Positions 24,802 to 34,371 are shown, counted from the first letter of the stretch. The stretch is 64,000 nt of DNA from Halorubrum hochsteinianum (GCF_023702125.1 NZ_CP098415.1:496001-560000); one strand, 5' to 3'. Notes: generated by a model from the sequence alone, not told the origin. Program-made: numbers and translations.

Positions 24802-26607
24802 ATGCGACAGTACGACATCGAGCGCTACCTCAACGTGCGGAACGCGGGCGGTGCCGACCTCGGCCCCGACGGGCGACTGTCCTTCCTCCTCGACACGACC
24901 GGGACGGGACAGGTGTGGTCGGTCCGCGAGGCGGAGTCGTGGCCGGAACAGCACACCTTCTTCGAGGAGTCCGTCTCCTTCGTCGACTCCTCGCCGGAGC
25001 GGTCGGAGGCCGTCTTCGGCATGGACGAGGGCGGCAACGAGCGCGCGCAGCTGTACCGGCTCGACTACGAGTCGGGCGCGATCACGGAGCTGACGGCGAT
25101 GCCCGAGGCGAAACACCGGTGGGGCGGGTGGGACTCGACCGGCGACCGGTTCGCGTTCGCGTCGAACCGCCGCGACGAGGCGGTCTTCGACGTGTACGTT
25201 CAGGGTCGCGACGAGACCGGCGACGACGCCGAGTTGGTCCACGAGGGCGACGGCTGGCTCTCGGTCGCCGGCTGGTCGCCGAGCGACGACCGCCTGATCG
25301 TCCACGAGGCGCACTCCTCGTTCGACCACGACCTCTACACGCTCGATCTGGCGAGCGGCGACCTGACCCACCACACGCCCCACGATGGCGACGTGCGGTA
25401 CTCCGGCCCCGAGTGGGGACCGGACGGCGACGGCGTCTACCTCGTCACCGACCGCGAGAGCGACACGCTCCGCTTGGAGCGGCTCGACCTGGAGACCGGC
25501 GAGTTCGCCGTCGTCGCCGACGGCGGCGAGTGGAACGTCGACGGCGTCGCGATAGACGAGGACTCGCGCCGGGTGGTCTACTCCCGGAACGTCGACGGCT
25601 ACACCGAACTCACGGTCGGCGAGCTGACGGGTCCCGACCGGGTCGACGAGCTCCCCGAGCCGGACCTCCCGGACGGCGTCGCCGGCGGCGTGAGCTTCGG
25701 TCCCGGGGGGGAGCGGTTCGCGGTGACCGCGACGGGCAGCACGCACAACGCGAACGTCTACGTCGTCGACGCGGCCACCGGCGAGACCGAGCGGTGGACG
25801 CGCGCCTCGACCGCGGGGATTCCGCGCGACTCGTTCGTCGAGCGCGAACTCGTCCACTACCCCACCTTCGACGGGCGGGACATCCCGGCGTTCTTCTCCG
25901 TGCCGGAGACGGAGCCGCCCGAGTCGGGATACCCGGTCGTCGTCGACATCCACGGCGGGCCGGAGTCCCAGCGGCGACCCTCGTTCGCCTCGGTCACGCA
26001 GTTCCTGCTGAACAACGGGTACGCCGTCTTCGAGCCGAACGTCCGCGGCTCCTCCGGATATGGGAAGGCGTACTCGGGGCTCGACGACGTGGAGAACCGG
26101 ATGGACTCGGTGAAGGACGTCCGGGAGGGGGTCGGCTGGCTCCACGACCACCCGGAGGTCGACCCGGACCGCGTCGTCGCGATGGGCGGCTCCTACGGCG
26201 GCTTCATGGTGCTCGCGTCGGTGACCGAGTACCCCGACCTGTGGGCCGCGGGCGTCGACATCGTCGGCATCGCGAACTTCGTCACCTTCCTGGAGAACAC
26301 CGGCGACTGGCGGCGCTCGCTGCGCGAGGCGGAGTACGGCTCGCTCGCCGAGGACCGCGAGTTCCTCGAATCCGTCTCGCCGATCAACAACATCGACCGG
26401 ATCGAGGCACCCCTCTTCGTCCTCCACGGCGAGAACGACCCGCGGGTGCCCGTTAGCGAGGCCGAACAGATCGTCGAGAAGGCCCGCGAGCAGGGCGTCC
26501 CCGTCCGGAAGCTGATCTTCGACGACGAGGGACACGGCTTCTCGAAGCTGGAGAACCGGATCGAGGCGTACCGGGGGATCGTCGACTTCCTCGCCGAACA
26601 CGTCTGA
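24802..26607 (+). CDS. S9-family serine peptidase (prolyl oligopeptidase / acylaminoacyl peptidase type)
   Basis: The 601-residue cytoplasmic enzyme has an N-terminal beta-propeller (about 1-340, with repeated DGD-V-YLVTDR-like blades). The C-terminal alpha/beta hydrolase domain has the triad S464 (GGSYGGF), D546 (HGENDPRVP) and H578 (EGHGF). No signal peptide is present. Members of this family hydrolyse short peptides, and the architecture fits acylaminoacyl peptidases. ATG 24802 opens the propeller domain. The upstream in-frame region is rich in Arg and looks non-coding. Confidence 0.92.
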   Translation: MRQYDIERYLNVRNAGGADLGPDGRLSFLLDTTGTGQVWSVREAESWPEQHTFFEESVSFVDSSPERSEAVFGMDEGGNERAQLYRLDYESGAITELTAMPEAKHRWGGWDSTGDRFAFASNRRDEAVFDVYVQGRDETGDDAELVHEGDGWLSVAGWSPSDDRLIVHEAHSSFDHDLYTLDLASGDLTHHTPHDGDVRYSGPEWGPDGDGVYLVTDRESDTLRLERLDLETGEFAVVADGGEWNVDGVAIDEDSRRVVYSRNVDGYTELTVGELTGPDRVDELPEPDLPDGVAGGVSFGPGGERFAVTATGSTHNANVYVVDAATGETERWTRASTAGIPRDSFVERELVHYPTFDGRDIPAFFSVPETEPPESGYPVVVDIHGGPESQRRPSFASVTQFLLNNGYAVFEPNVRGSSGYGKAYSGLDDVENRMDSVKDVREGVGWLHDHPEVDPDRVVAMGGSYGGFMVLASVTEYPDLWAAGVDIVGIANFVTFLENTGDWRRSLREAEYGSLAEDREFLESVSPINNIDRIEAPLFVLHGENDPRVPVSEAEQIVEKAREQGVPVRKLIFDDEGHGFSKLENRIEAYRGIVDFLAEHV

Positions 26608-26660
26608 GTGGAGCGTCGCGGGCGACGTGCGCCCGGTCGATACCGCGGAGCGGTCGGAAC

Positions 26661-26774
26661 TCAGCGTCGGCCGGACCGTCGCCCCTTCCAGAGGGGGTAC
26701 AGTTCCGCCAGCGCTATCAGCGATATCACCACGCCCGCGATCAACATCAGCGTGTCCGGATCAATGTCACGCAT
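26661..26774 (-). CDS. very small single-pass membrane protein
   Basis: A 37-residue frame starting at ATG 26774 encodes a short acidic head (MRDIDPDT), one strong membrane helix (LMLIAGVVISLIALAELYPL) and a basic tail (WKGRRSGRR). The charge pattern predicts the tail faces the cytoplasm. The gene is too short for most predictors. The neighbouring spacer also encodes two other tiny membrane proteins on the opposite strand. Function unknown. Confidence 0.5.
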   Translation of the reverse strand: MRDIDPDTLMLIAGVVISLIALAELYPLWKGRRSGRR

Positions 26775-26943
26775 ACCCGTGGTACGGTCCTCTGCCTCAA
26801 ATGGCTTCGTGCGGTTCGCGGGAGATGGACGGCGCGTCGGCGTTTGGGGCGCTCGCGGAGCCCGGAGGATACCGTTCGTAACGGACCCGCCGGGACCCGC
26901 CGCCGACACCGGGGTATATGAGACCGGACGCCGTACGCGTGCC

Positions 26944-27105
26944 ATGACCGTGAGATCGGCCCCCACGATGATCGATGACGAGCGCGCGTTCGCGGCGGTC
27001 ATGATCGCGCTGTCGGTCCTGATATTTCTGCTCGTGTTCCGGAGCGAGCGGTCCGAGTCGGCGTTATCCCGACTGCGCGGTCCGAGTCTCCGCCGTAGGT
27101 CTTAG
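26944..27105 (+). CDS. small single-pass membrane protein
   Basis: The 53-residue frame has one membrane segment (FAAVMIALSVLIFLLVF) followed by an Arg/Ser-rich basic tail. A TATA-like GGTATATGAG at about 26911-26920 lies 24-33 bases before ATG 26944, which supports this start over the ATG at 26968. Function unknown. Confidence 0.5.
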   Translation: MTVRSAPTMIDDERAFAAVMIALSVLIFLLVFRSERSESALSRLRGPSLRRRS

Positions 27106-27138
27106 CGGGGAAACACATTTTATCGTCTGGGTCGTTAG

Positions 27139-27384
27139 GTGAATGTGAGCGATACAACAGAAGAGACGGCGGTCGATGCGGTCGAGGAGGTCAGCAGCGA
27201 CGGACTCGGCCCCGCGGTGTTCGCATCGGTGGGGTCCGTGGCGCTCGCGCTGTACTTCTACTACGTTCGCGGCGACAAACAGCGCGGGCAGTTCGTCGGC
27301 CTGTGGCCGGTCACGATACTCGGCCTCGCCTCGTACTTCAAACTGGAGGAGATCCGGGAGGCGCTCTCCGAGGGCGACGACTGA
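27139..27384 (+). CDS. small haloarchaeal membrane protein
   Basis: The 81-residue protein has an acidic N-terminus and two hydrophobic stretches (about 25-45 and 53-68) joined by a charged loop RGDKQRGQ. GTG starts at 27139 and 27145 are both possible. The TATA-like ACATTTTATC at about 27114-27123 fits a leaderless message from either. I do not recognise the family. Confidence 0.65.
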   Translation: MNVSDTTEETAVDAVEEVSSDGLGPAVFASVGSVALALYFYYVRGDKQRGQFVGLWPVTILGLASYFKLEEIREALSEGDD

Positions 27385-27533
27385 GAGAGGCCGTCCGCCT
27401 CGGGGAACGGTTCGCCGGCGACTACGGTCGGTTCCGTCTCGTCGCGGCCGTTCCGATTCCACGGCCGTCGGGGGCGTCGACCGGGTCCGAACGGTCGCCG
27501 AGGTTATACGCGTAGCCGAGAGACACTCTGAAG

Positions 27534-28928
27534 ATGGACGGGTCCGATCCACACAGGCTGTTGCTCGATCAGGCCCAAGACAAGGTTGCCCTCCTCGACG
27601 ATGACGGGACGTTCACGTACGTGAACGAGGCGTCCGAGCGGATCCTCGGTTTCTCCCCCGAGGAACTCGTCGGCGAGAACGCGTTCGAGTACATTCATCA
27701 GGACGACCGGGAGGCGGTCAGCAGCGCGTTCCGCGAGGCGCTCTCCGCCGAGGAGTTCTCCGAGATAACCGTCGAGTACCGCCACCGGGCCGCCGACGGC
27801 TCGTGGGTGTGGCTGGAGAGCCGCATGTCGAACCTCACCGACGACGCGCTCGACGGGTACGTCGTCAGCTCGCGGGACATCAGCGACCGCGTCCGGGCCG
27901 AGCGCGAGCGCGAGGAGACGGCGGCGCACCTCGGCGAGATCTCGTCGGTCTCCAGCGACGTGCTCTGGATGTTCAACGCCGACTGGTCGGAGCTCCTCTT
28001 CGTGAACCCCTCGTACGAGGAGATCTACGGAACGTCGGTCGCCGAGCTGCGGGGCGACCCGAGCGCGTTCCTCGACGCGATCCACCCCGACGACGTCCCC
28101 GCAGTGAGGGAGGCGATGGAACGGCTCTCCGAGGGGACCCCGGTCGACGTCGAGCACCGGGTGAACCCCGACGAGGATTACAACCGCTGGGTGTGGGTCC
28201 AGGGCGAGCCGATCACCGTCGACGGCGAGGTCGCCCGCATCACTGGGTTCACCAGGGACGTCACGGACCGGCGGCGGCGCGAGCGACAGCTGGTCGTGAT
28301 GGACAACCTGCTCCGGCACAACCTGCGGAACGACCTCAACCTCATCCTCGGCACGGTGGAGACGATGGAGTCGGCGGTCCCGGAGTCGACCGAGCACACG
28401 GCGGTGATCCGCCGCGTCGGCGAACAGCTGCTCGCCACCGCCGAGAAGGAGCGCGAGATAATCGAGCTCATCACCGACCACCGGAACGGCGAGCCGATCG
28501 CGGTCCACGAGGCGGTAGAGGAGTGCGTCGAGCGCGTCCGCGAGCGGTTCCCGGCGGCGTCGGTCGAGGTCGCGTCGCTCGATCGGGTCGTGGTCGACGG
28601 GCGCGCCGAACTGCGGTCGGCGGTGACCGAACTCCTCGAGAACGCGGTCCGACACGCCGACGACGACGCGCCGACCGTGACCGTCGGCCTCCGACGCACC
28701 GCAGACGGGGCCGAGATCGTCGTCCGGGACGACCACGCGCCGATCCCGGCCGTCGAGGCGAACGTCCTCACCGGCGACCACGACATGACCGACGTCTACC
28801 ACAGCAGCGGGCTGGGGTTCTGGCTCGTCTACTGGAGCGTGGAGCTGTCGGGCGGCTCCGTCGCGGTCGAGTCCGGCGACGAGCGGGGCAACGAGATCAC
28901 GATCCGGCTGCCCGCGAGCGGGGAGTGA
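27534..28928 (+). CDS. PAS-domain sensor histidine kinase
   Basis: The 464-residue soluble kinase has two PAS domains (about 8-125 and 135-255). A dimerisation/phosphoacceptor helix with H262 (LLRHNLRNDLN, the form typical of haloarchaea) follows, then a HATPase domain with an N-box (LLENAVRHAD) and a G-box (SSGLGFWLVYW). The D-box is unusual: VRDDHAPIP replaces the canonical DNGPGIP. No membrane segment is present, so it senses an internal signal such as redox, light or a ligand. No response regulator is adjacent. Confidence 0.88.
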   Translation: MDGSDPHRLLLDQAQDKVALLDDDGTFTYVNEASERILGFSPEELVGENAFEYIHQDDREAVSSAFREALSAEEFSEITVEYRHRAADGSWVWLESRMSNLTDDALDGYVVSSRDISDRVRAEREREETAAHLGEISSVSSDVLWMFNADWSELLFVNPSYEEIYGTSVAELRGDPSAFLDAIHPDDVPAVREAMERLSEGTPVDVEHRVNPDEDYNRWVWVQGEPITVDGEVARITGFTRDVTDRRRRERQLVVMDNLLRHNLRNDLNLILGTVETMESAVPESTEHTAVIRRVGEQLLATAEKEREIIELITDHRNGEPIAVHEAVEECVERVRERFPAASVEVASLDRVVVDGRAELRSAVTELLENAVRHADDDAPTVTVGLRRTADGAEIVVRDDHAPIPAVEANVLTGDHDMTDVYHSSGLGFWLVYWSVELSGGSVAVESGDERGNEITIRLPASGE

Positions 28929-28988
28929 GTCGGGCCGCCCCGTCGGAGGCCGCTCGGAGCGACCCGGGGAAATCGCGGACGAGAGCGC

Positions 28989-29819
28989 TTACCAGTCCGG
29001 GCCGAAGTCGGGGTTCAGCTGCCGGTCGGTGCGGCCCAGTTCGTCGATCGCCGCGACGTCCTCGTCGTCGAGTTCGAGGTCGAGGCTCGCGAGGTTGTCG
29101 CGGATGTGGTCGATCCCGGTCGCCTTCGGGATGGCGGTGACGCCCTTCGCGCGGAGCCACGCGAGGCTCACCTGCGCCGCGCTGACGCCGTGCTTCTCGG
29201 CGATGTCGACGACCTCGGGGTCGTCGAGGATCTCGCCGCGGGCCAGCGGCGAGTAGGCGACGAGTTCGACGCCGTTGTCGTCGGCGTACTCGCGGAGCTC
29301 CTCCTGCCGGAGCAGCGGGTGCATCTCCACCTGGTTCGCGAACGGCGTCTCGCCGAGCGCGTCCGTCGCCGCGTCGAGGTGGTGCGGCTCGAAGTTGGAG
29401 ACTCCGATCCGGTCGATCAGGCCGTCGTCGCGCAGTTCGGCGAACGCCGGCAGCGTCTCCGCCGGCTCGTACTCCCCGGCCGGCCAGTGGACGTAGAGGA
29501 GATCGACCGCGTCGACGCCGAGCTTCTCCAGGCTCTCGCGGGTGGAGGAGGCGACGTCTTCGGGCGACAGCTGGTCGATCCACACCTTCGTCGCGAGGAA
29601 GATGTCCTCGCGGTCGACGTCGCTCTGCGCGATACCCTTCCCGACGGCCGCCTCGTTGCCGTAGATCTGGGCGGTGTCGACGTGGCGGTAGCCGGCGTCG
29701 AGCGCGTTCGCCACCGATTCGGTACACTGCGCCGGGTCGTCGTTCTCCCACGTGCCGAGGCCGAAGACGGGCATCCCGTTGCGGGTCGGCGTCGCGGGCT
29801 GCTGCTGTTGGTCTGTCAT
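28989..29819 (-). CDS. aldo/keto reductase
   Basis: The 276-residue protein carries the full catalytic tetrad D48, Y53, K78 and H111 (HVDTAQIYGNE, LATKVW, YVHWP) of the NADPH-dependent aldo/keto reductase barrel. The Gln-rich N-terminus (TDQQQQ) is non-conserved. It most resembles the 2,5-diketo-gluconate reductase-like subgroup, but the natural substrate is not predictable. It is a single gene between the kinase and a membrane protein gene. Confidence 0.9.
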   Translation of the reverse strand: MTDQQQQPATPTRNGMPVFGLGTWENDDPAQCTESVANALDAGYRHVDTAQIYGNEAAVGKGIAQSDVDREDIFLATKVWIDQLSPEDVASSTRESLEKLGVDAVDLLYVHWPAGEYEPAETLPAFAELRDDGLIDRIGVSNFEPHHLDAATDALGETPFANQVEMHPLLRQEELREYADDNGVELVAYSPLARGEILDDPEVVDIAEKHGVSAAQVSLAWLRAKGVTAIPKATGIDHIRDNLASLDLELDDEDVAAIDELGRTDRQLNPDFGPDW

Positions 29820-29912
29820 CGGCCCCGTCTACTCGGGTGAGCCGAAAACAGTTTGCGGTAGGGGCGGACGCGACCGCGTCGCGGGCGGCGGCCGCGGGAC
29901 GCGCCGCCGGAG

Positions 29913-30359
29913 TCAGTCGAAGGCGTCGGCGACCGCGAACAGGTACCCGACGACCGCGACGTCGAGCGCGAGCCCGCCGATCGGTGCCCGGAGGCCGCCG
30001 CCGGTGCCGACCGCGAACAGCAGTTCGGCCGCCGACACCGCAGCGCCGAACCCGAAGAACAGCACCGAAAGTCCCAGCCCGTGCGCTCGGAACAGGACGA
30101 GTTCGACGGCGGCCCACCACTTCGCGGCCCCGATCGCGCCGATCGGAACCGCGAGGAGGAGCAGCGCGTCGAGCGTGAACGCCACCGCGGTCAGCAGGTC
30201 CGTCAGCCCGCTGAGGAACCCCAGCGCCGCGACGAGCGGCACGCCGGTCGGACGGGCGGGGCCGTCGTCCGCGGCGTCGTCGGGACCGGAACGGTCCGGG
30301 TCTCGGTTCGTCGCGTCGTCCTGACCGGACCGGCGCTTCTCGGCCTCGTGGAGGGACAT
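29913..30359 (-). CDS. hypothetical membrane protein downstream of the copper operon
   Basis: The 148-residue protein has a charged 35-residue head and then four hydrophobic segments. It contains no recognised motif. It follows the P-type ATPase gene by 73 bases in the same direction and may be the last gene of the copper operon, though it has no Cys, His or Met cluster to bind metal. Confidence 0.7.
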   Translation of the reverse strand: MSLHEAEKRRSGQDDATNRDPDRSGPDDAADDGPARPTGVPLVAALGFLSGLTDLLTAVAFTLDALLLLAVPIGAIGAAKWWAAVELVLFRAHGLGLSVLFFGFGAAVSAAELLFAVGTGGGLRAPIGGLALDVAVVGYLFAVADAFD

Positions 30360-30432
30360 GCGCGGCAGATCGGCCGCCGACGAGAAGTGCCTTCGGGTGG
30401 GCGGCCGGGCGCGACCGCGACGAGCGCCGCCC

Positions 30433-33006
30433 TCAGTCCGACAGCAGCGCCCGCGAGGAGTTCGTCACCACGAGCAGGCTGGACGCGCCCATCGCGACCG
30501 CGGCGAAGAGGGGGTTGAGCAGGCCGGTCGCCGCGAGCGGGATGGCGACCGCGTTGTAACAGAACGCCCAGCCGATGTTCCCCTTCACGCGCCGGCCGGC
30601 CGCGCGCGCGAGTTCGAAGACGGTCGCCACGGAGCCGAGGTCGTCGTCGACGATGGCCACGTCGGCGGCGTCGGCCGCCATCGCGGTGCCGCCGCCGAGC
30701 GCGACGCCGAGGTCGGCCGCGGCCAGCGCCGGCGCGTCGTTGGTCCCGTCGCCGACCATCACCGTGACGCCGCGCGCCTTCAGCCGCTCGACCGTCTCGG
30801 CTTTCCCCTCCGGGGGCACGCCGGCGAACACCGACGAGACGGCGTCGTGGTCGGCGAAGACCGTCGCGGCGCGCTCGTCGTCGCCGGTGAGGACGATCAC
30901 CTCGACGCCCGACTCGTCGAGCGCCGTCACCGTCTCCTCCCACCCCTCGCGCAGTTTGTCACCGACGACGACGAACCCCTCGGCCGCGCCGTCGCGGCCG
31001 ACCGCGACCGGGACGCGCCCCACGTCGCGCGCGCCGTCGACGGCCTCGCGGACCGCGTCGGGGACGGTCCACCCGCGCTCGTCGAAGAGGTCCGGGTGGC
31101 CGACGACCACCTCGACCCCGTCGACGACGCCGGAGACGCCGCGGGCGTGGCTCTCGAAGGACTCGACGGTCGGGCCGGGGGCGGACCCCTCGCCCGGCGC
31201 GTCCGTGGCCGCCGCGCCGCCGTCCGCGACCGCCGGGGTCGCGCCGTCGCTCGGCGTCTCGCCCGGACCGCCGTCGACCGCGTCGGCCGCGTCCCGCGCC
31301 GCGGCGATGGCCTGTCCGACCGGGTGCGCGGACCGCGATTCGAGCGCGGCCGCGAGCCGGAGGAGGTCGTCGTCCACCTCGCGGGCGGTCAGGCGCATCT
31401 CGCCGGTCGTCAGCGTCCCCGTCTTGTCGAAGACGACGGTGTCGGCCTCGCGGATCCGCTCGAAGACGGTGTCGTCGAAGACGACGATGTTGCGTTCGAG
31501 GGCGTCGCGGATCCCGGCGGCGACCGCGAGCGGCGTCGCAAGTCCGAGCGCGCACGGACACGAGACGATGAGCACCGTGAGCCCGACGAGCATCGCGTCG
31601 GTCCCGCTCCCGCCGAGCGCGAGCGACGCGGCGGCGGCGACGGCCGCGATGACGAGGACGGCGGGGACGAACACCGTCGCGAGCCGGTCCGCGAGCTTCT
31701 GGACGCCGTGGTTCCCGCTCTGGAGGTCGTAGACGAGCTCCGCGACGCGGTCGAGGCTGGAGGTCGCGTCCGGGCCGACCGCGACCGTGAGCGACCCGTC
31801 GGTCACGACGGAGCCGCCGACGACCGCGTCGCCGTCGACCTTCCGGACCGGGAGCGACTCGCCGGTGACGACCGACTCGTCGACCGCGGCGTCGCCGTCC
31901 ACCGCCTCGCCGTCGACCGGGATCCGCTCGCCGGCGCGCACGAGGAGGCGGTCGCCCGGTTCGAGCGCGTCGACGGCGACCGATTCCGTCTCCCCGTTCC
32001 CGGTCATCCGGCGGGCGTCGTCGACCTGGACCGCGGTGACCTCGGAGAGCAGCGCCGTCGCGCGGTCCTTCACCGAGTCCTCGTAGTGGTTGCCGACCGT
32101 GACGATCACGACGATCGCGACGGTCACGTCGTAGTAGATCGAGGGCGACTCGACGAAGATCACCGCGAGCGTGCTGTAGAGGTACGCGCTCACCGCCGCG
32201 ATGGCGACGAGGAGGTCCATGTTCGGCGAGCGCGTCTTGGCGCTGACGTACGCGCCGCGCAGGATCGGCTTCCCGGTGAAAAACAGGACGATGGTCGTCA
32301 GCACGGCGATGACGATGAAGAAGTACGTGCCCGAGGTCGACGCCAACGCCTCGTCGAGGTACGAGAGGGTCCGCTCGTTGTAGAAGGGGAACGCGAAGTA
32401 CGTCGGGTAGATGAGGACGATGTACTGCAGCATGACCGCCATCCCGACGATGACGCCCGCCGCGAGCCGCGCGGTCGCCATGTTGCTCGCCTGCCGGCGC
32501 GAGAAGGCGTCGTCGCGGGCGTACGCGCTGTACCCCAGCCCGCTCACCGTCTCCGAGAGGTCGTCGACGGAGACCGCGTCCGGGTCGTGGTCGACGCGCA
32601 CCGTGTCGGTGACGTAGCTCGCGCTCGCGGCGCTGACGCCGTCGGCGTCGGTCGCCACCGTCTCGATGAACGCCTCGCAGGTGGCGCAGTGCATTCCGTC
32701 CACTTCGAGGAACGTCGCCTCGTGGCCGTCCGGCACGTCGCGGTCGCCGTCGCCCGCGTCGTTCGGGCCGGCGACGTCTCCCCCGTCCGCGTCGCCCGCG
32801 GCGTCCCCTCGCTCCCGTCGGCGCTCGCGGACCGCGTCGGCGTCCACGTCGACGTCGCCGAGGGCGGCGTACACGTCGCGGCAGCCGGCACAGCAGAACT
32901 CGTTGCCGTCCTCGTCCGTCACGTCGGCCCCCTCGGTCGGCAGTTCACAGAGGGTACAGGCACCGGAGTCGTCGGCCGGTCCCGCGGCGGGGGCGCTCCC
33001 ACTCAT
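30433..33006 (-). CDS. CcoI/CopA-type copper-transporting P1B-ATPase
   Basis: The 857-residue membrane pump has an N-terminal cysteine domain (CTLCELP, CCAGC) like that of the CcoI/FixI ATPases. A heavy-metal-associated domain with MHCATC (about residue 105) follows, then membrane helices with the CPC motif (SCPCALGLATP), the phosphorylation loop DKTGTLTTG and the hinge GDGTNDAPAL. The N-terminal domain and the TauE/SafE-like neighbour resemble bacterial sets that load copper into haem-copper oxidases, so export of Cu(I) for oxidase or halocyanin maturation is more likely than plain detoxification. Its start lies one base after the upstream gene's stop (TGAGATG). A 45-residue acidic insert (about 575-620) interrupts the nucleotide-binding domain. 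Confidence 0.92.
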   Translation of the reverse strand: MSGSAPAAGPADDSGACTLCELPTEGADVTDEDGNEFCCAGCRDVYAALGDVDVDADAVRERRRERGDAAGDADGGDVAGPNDAGDGDRDVPDGHEATFLEVDGMHCATCEAFIETVATDADGVSAASASYVTDTVRVDHDPDAVSVDDLSETVSGLGYSAYARDDAFSRRQASNMATARLAAGVIVGMAVMLQYIVLIYPTYFAFPFYNERTLSYLDEALASTSGTYFFIVIAVLTTIVLFFTGKPILRGAYVSAKTRSPNMDLLVAIAAVSAYLYSTLAVIFVESPSIYYDVTVAIVVIVTVGNHYEDSVKDRATALLSEVTAVQVDDARRMTGNGETESVAVDALEPGDRLLVRAGERIPVDGEAVDGDAAVDESVVTGESLPVRKVDGDAVVGGSVVTDGSLTVAVGPDATSSLDRVAELVYDLQSGNHGVQKLADRLATVFVPAVLVIAAVAAAASLALGGSGTDAMLVGLTVLIVSCPCALGLATPLAVAAGIRDALERNIVVFDDTVFERIREADTVVFDKTGTLTTGEMRLTAREVDDDLLRLAAALESRSAHPVGQAIAAARDAADAVDGGPGETPSDGATPAVADGGAAATDAPGEGSAPGPTVESFESHARGVSGVVDGVEVVVGHPDLFDERGWTVPDAVREAVDGARDVGRVPVAVGRDGAAEGFVVVGDKLREGWEETVTALDESGVEVIVLTGDDERAATVFADHDAVSSVFAGVPPEGKAETVERLKARGVTVMVGDGTNDAPALAAADLGVALGGGTAMAADAADVAIVDDDLGSVATVFELARAAGRRVKGNIGWAFCYNAVAIPLAATGLLNPLFAAVAMGASSLLVVTNSSRALLSD

Positions 33007-33007
33007 C

Positions 33008-33844
33008 TCACATCCCCCCCGCGCCGGCCACGTCGAGCGGGTTCCAGAACGGGAGCCGCGGGTGTGGCACGTGAACGCCGACAGCCATCAGCCCGTGCGC
33101 GAACAGGACGTAGCCGAGCGCGACGAACGCGGCCCCGAGCAGCCGGTGGATCCGACGGCGGGAGGCGGGGTCGACGCTCTCGATCAGCGTGCCGTACGCG
33201 AAGACGGCGGGGATCGTCCCCAGCCCGAGCGCGCCGAGCGCGACGCCGCCCGCGACCGCGGAGCCGCTCGCGAACGCGTACAGGTACGCCGGGTAGAGGA
33301 TCGGGCAGGGGAGGAGTCCGTGGACCGCGCCGAGCGCGACGATCCCCGGTCCGTTCGCGAGTCGGTCGACGCGGCCCGCGAGCCAGCCGGTGACGCGTTC
33401 GAGCCCGGGGAGGTGGACCCCGCCGGTCGCGCCCCCGAGGAGGTAGCGAACGCCGACGAGGATCACGGCCGCGCCGACGAGGAGGCCGACCCCGCCGCGG
33501 ACGGCCTCGGCAGCGCCCGTCAGGGTCGCGGTGGTGACGAGGACCGCGCCGCCGAGCGCGCCGAGGAGGGTCCCGATCGTCGCGTAGCTCGCGGCGCGCC
33601 CGAGGTTGAACAAGGCGTGCTGGCGGACCTCGTAGGTGGTCAGGTGTCCCTCGCGACCGGTCGCCGCGCCCGTACCGCGGGCGGCGTCCGCCTCGCCGCC
33701 GTCGGTCCGACCGGCGTCGGCGTCCATCCGGCTCGCGTAGACGGTAACGAGCGGCCCGCACATCCCGATACAGTGCGCGCCGCCGAGCAGCCCGATCGCG
33801 GCGAACAGCAGCACGTCGGTTCCGAGGAGCGGCGAGAGGGACAT
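33008..33844 (-). CDS. TauE/SafE- or UreH-like membrane protein of the copper operon
   Basis: The 278-residue protein has about six membrane segments and the motif GGAHCIGMCGPL near its N-terminus. That motif marks the group found beside CcoI-type ATPases in bacteria, which is often annotated as sulfite exporter but is thought to take part in copper handling or cytochrome oxidase assembly. The middle loop is acidic (about 50-75). It is spaced nine bases from the halocyanin gene and one base from the ATPase, so the three form a tight operon. Confidence 0.82.
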   Translation of the reverse strand: MSLSPLLGTDVLLFAAIGLLGGAHCIGMCGPLVTVYASRMDADAGRTDGGEADAARGTGAATGREGHLTTYEVRQHALFNLGRAASYATIGTLLGALGGAVLVTTATLTGAAEAVRGGVGLLVGAAVILVGVRYLLGGATGGVHLPGLERVTGWLAGRVDRLANGPGIVALGAVHGLLPCPILYPAYLYAFASGSAVAGGVALGALGLGTIPAVFAYGTLIESVDPASRRRIHRLLGAAFVALGYVLFAHGLMAVGVHVPHPRLPFWNPLDVAGAGGM

Positions 33845-33853
33845 CGAGGCGGC

Positions 33854-34279
33854 TCACTCCTCCACGATCACGGTCCCGTACATGCCGCCCTCGCGGTGGG
33901 GGATACAGACGTACTCGTACGTGCCGGGGACGGTGAAGGTGTGCTCGAAGCGGTCGCCGCTCTCCAGGATGCCGCCGAAGTCGGACTGCCACCCCGACAG
34001 CGCGGACTCGTAGTCGTCGAACCCGCCCGAGGCGAAGAACTCGGCGGCGTCCGGGATCCCGCCCGGAGTCGCGGTGACGGTGTGGGCCCGGGCGCTCGTG
34101 TTCTCCCAGACGACGGTCTCGCCGACGGAGACCGTTATCTCCCGCGGCTCGTACGCGCTGGCGAGCATGCCGACGTCGTGGTCGGGCTCGCCGCCGACGC
34201 CCGCGCAGCCGGCGAGCCCAACGGTCGTCGCCGCGCTCCCGACGGCACCGGCCCGCCGAAGGAACCGTCTGCGGTACAT
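33854..34279 (-). CDS. halocyanin-like copper lipoprotein
   Basis: The 141-residue precursor has a Tat-type signal (RRRFLRRAG) ending in a lipobox LAGCAG, so it is probably lipid-anchored outside the cell. The cupredoxin domain has candidate ligands H66, C125, H128 and M133 (VCIPHREGGM), the same spacing as in the halocyanin at 22913. It is the first gene of the operon with the TauE/SafE-like protein and the copper ATPase, which may supply its metal. ATG 34279 gives the complete Tat signal; the upstream open frame is a shadow. Confidence 0.88.
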   Translation of the reverse strand: MYRRRFLRRAGAVGSAATTVGLAGCAGVGGEPDHDVGMLASAYEPREITVSVGETVVWENTSARAHTVTATPGGIPDAAEFFASGGFDDYESALSGWQSDFGGILESGDRFEHTFTVPGTYEYVCIPHREGGMYGTVIVEE

Positions 34280-34371
34280 ACCCCACCTCGGGGCTTGGAC
34301 GGTTTCAATATCGCGGTCGGCCCCGTCGCGTGAGAAGGGGATGTGCCGTCGCCGGCCGACCGCGCCCGACC

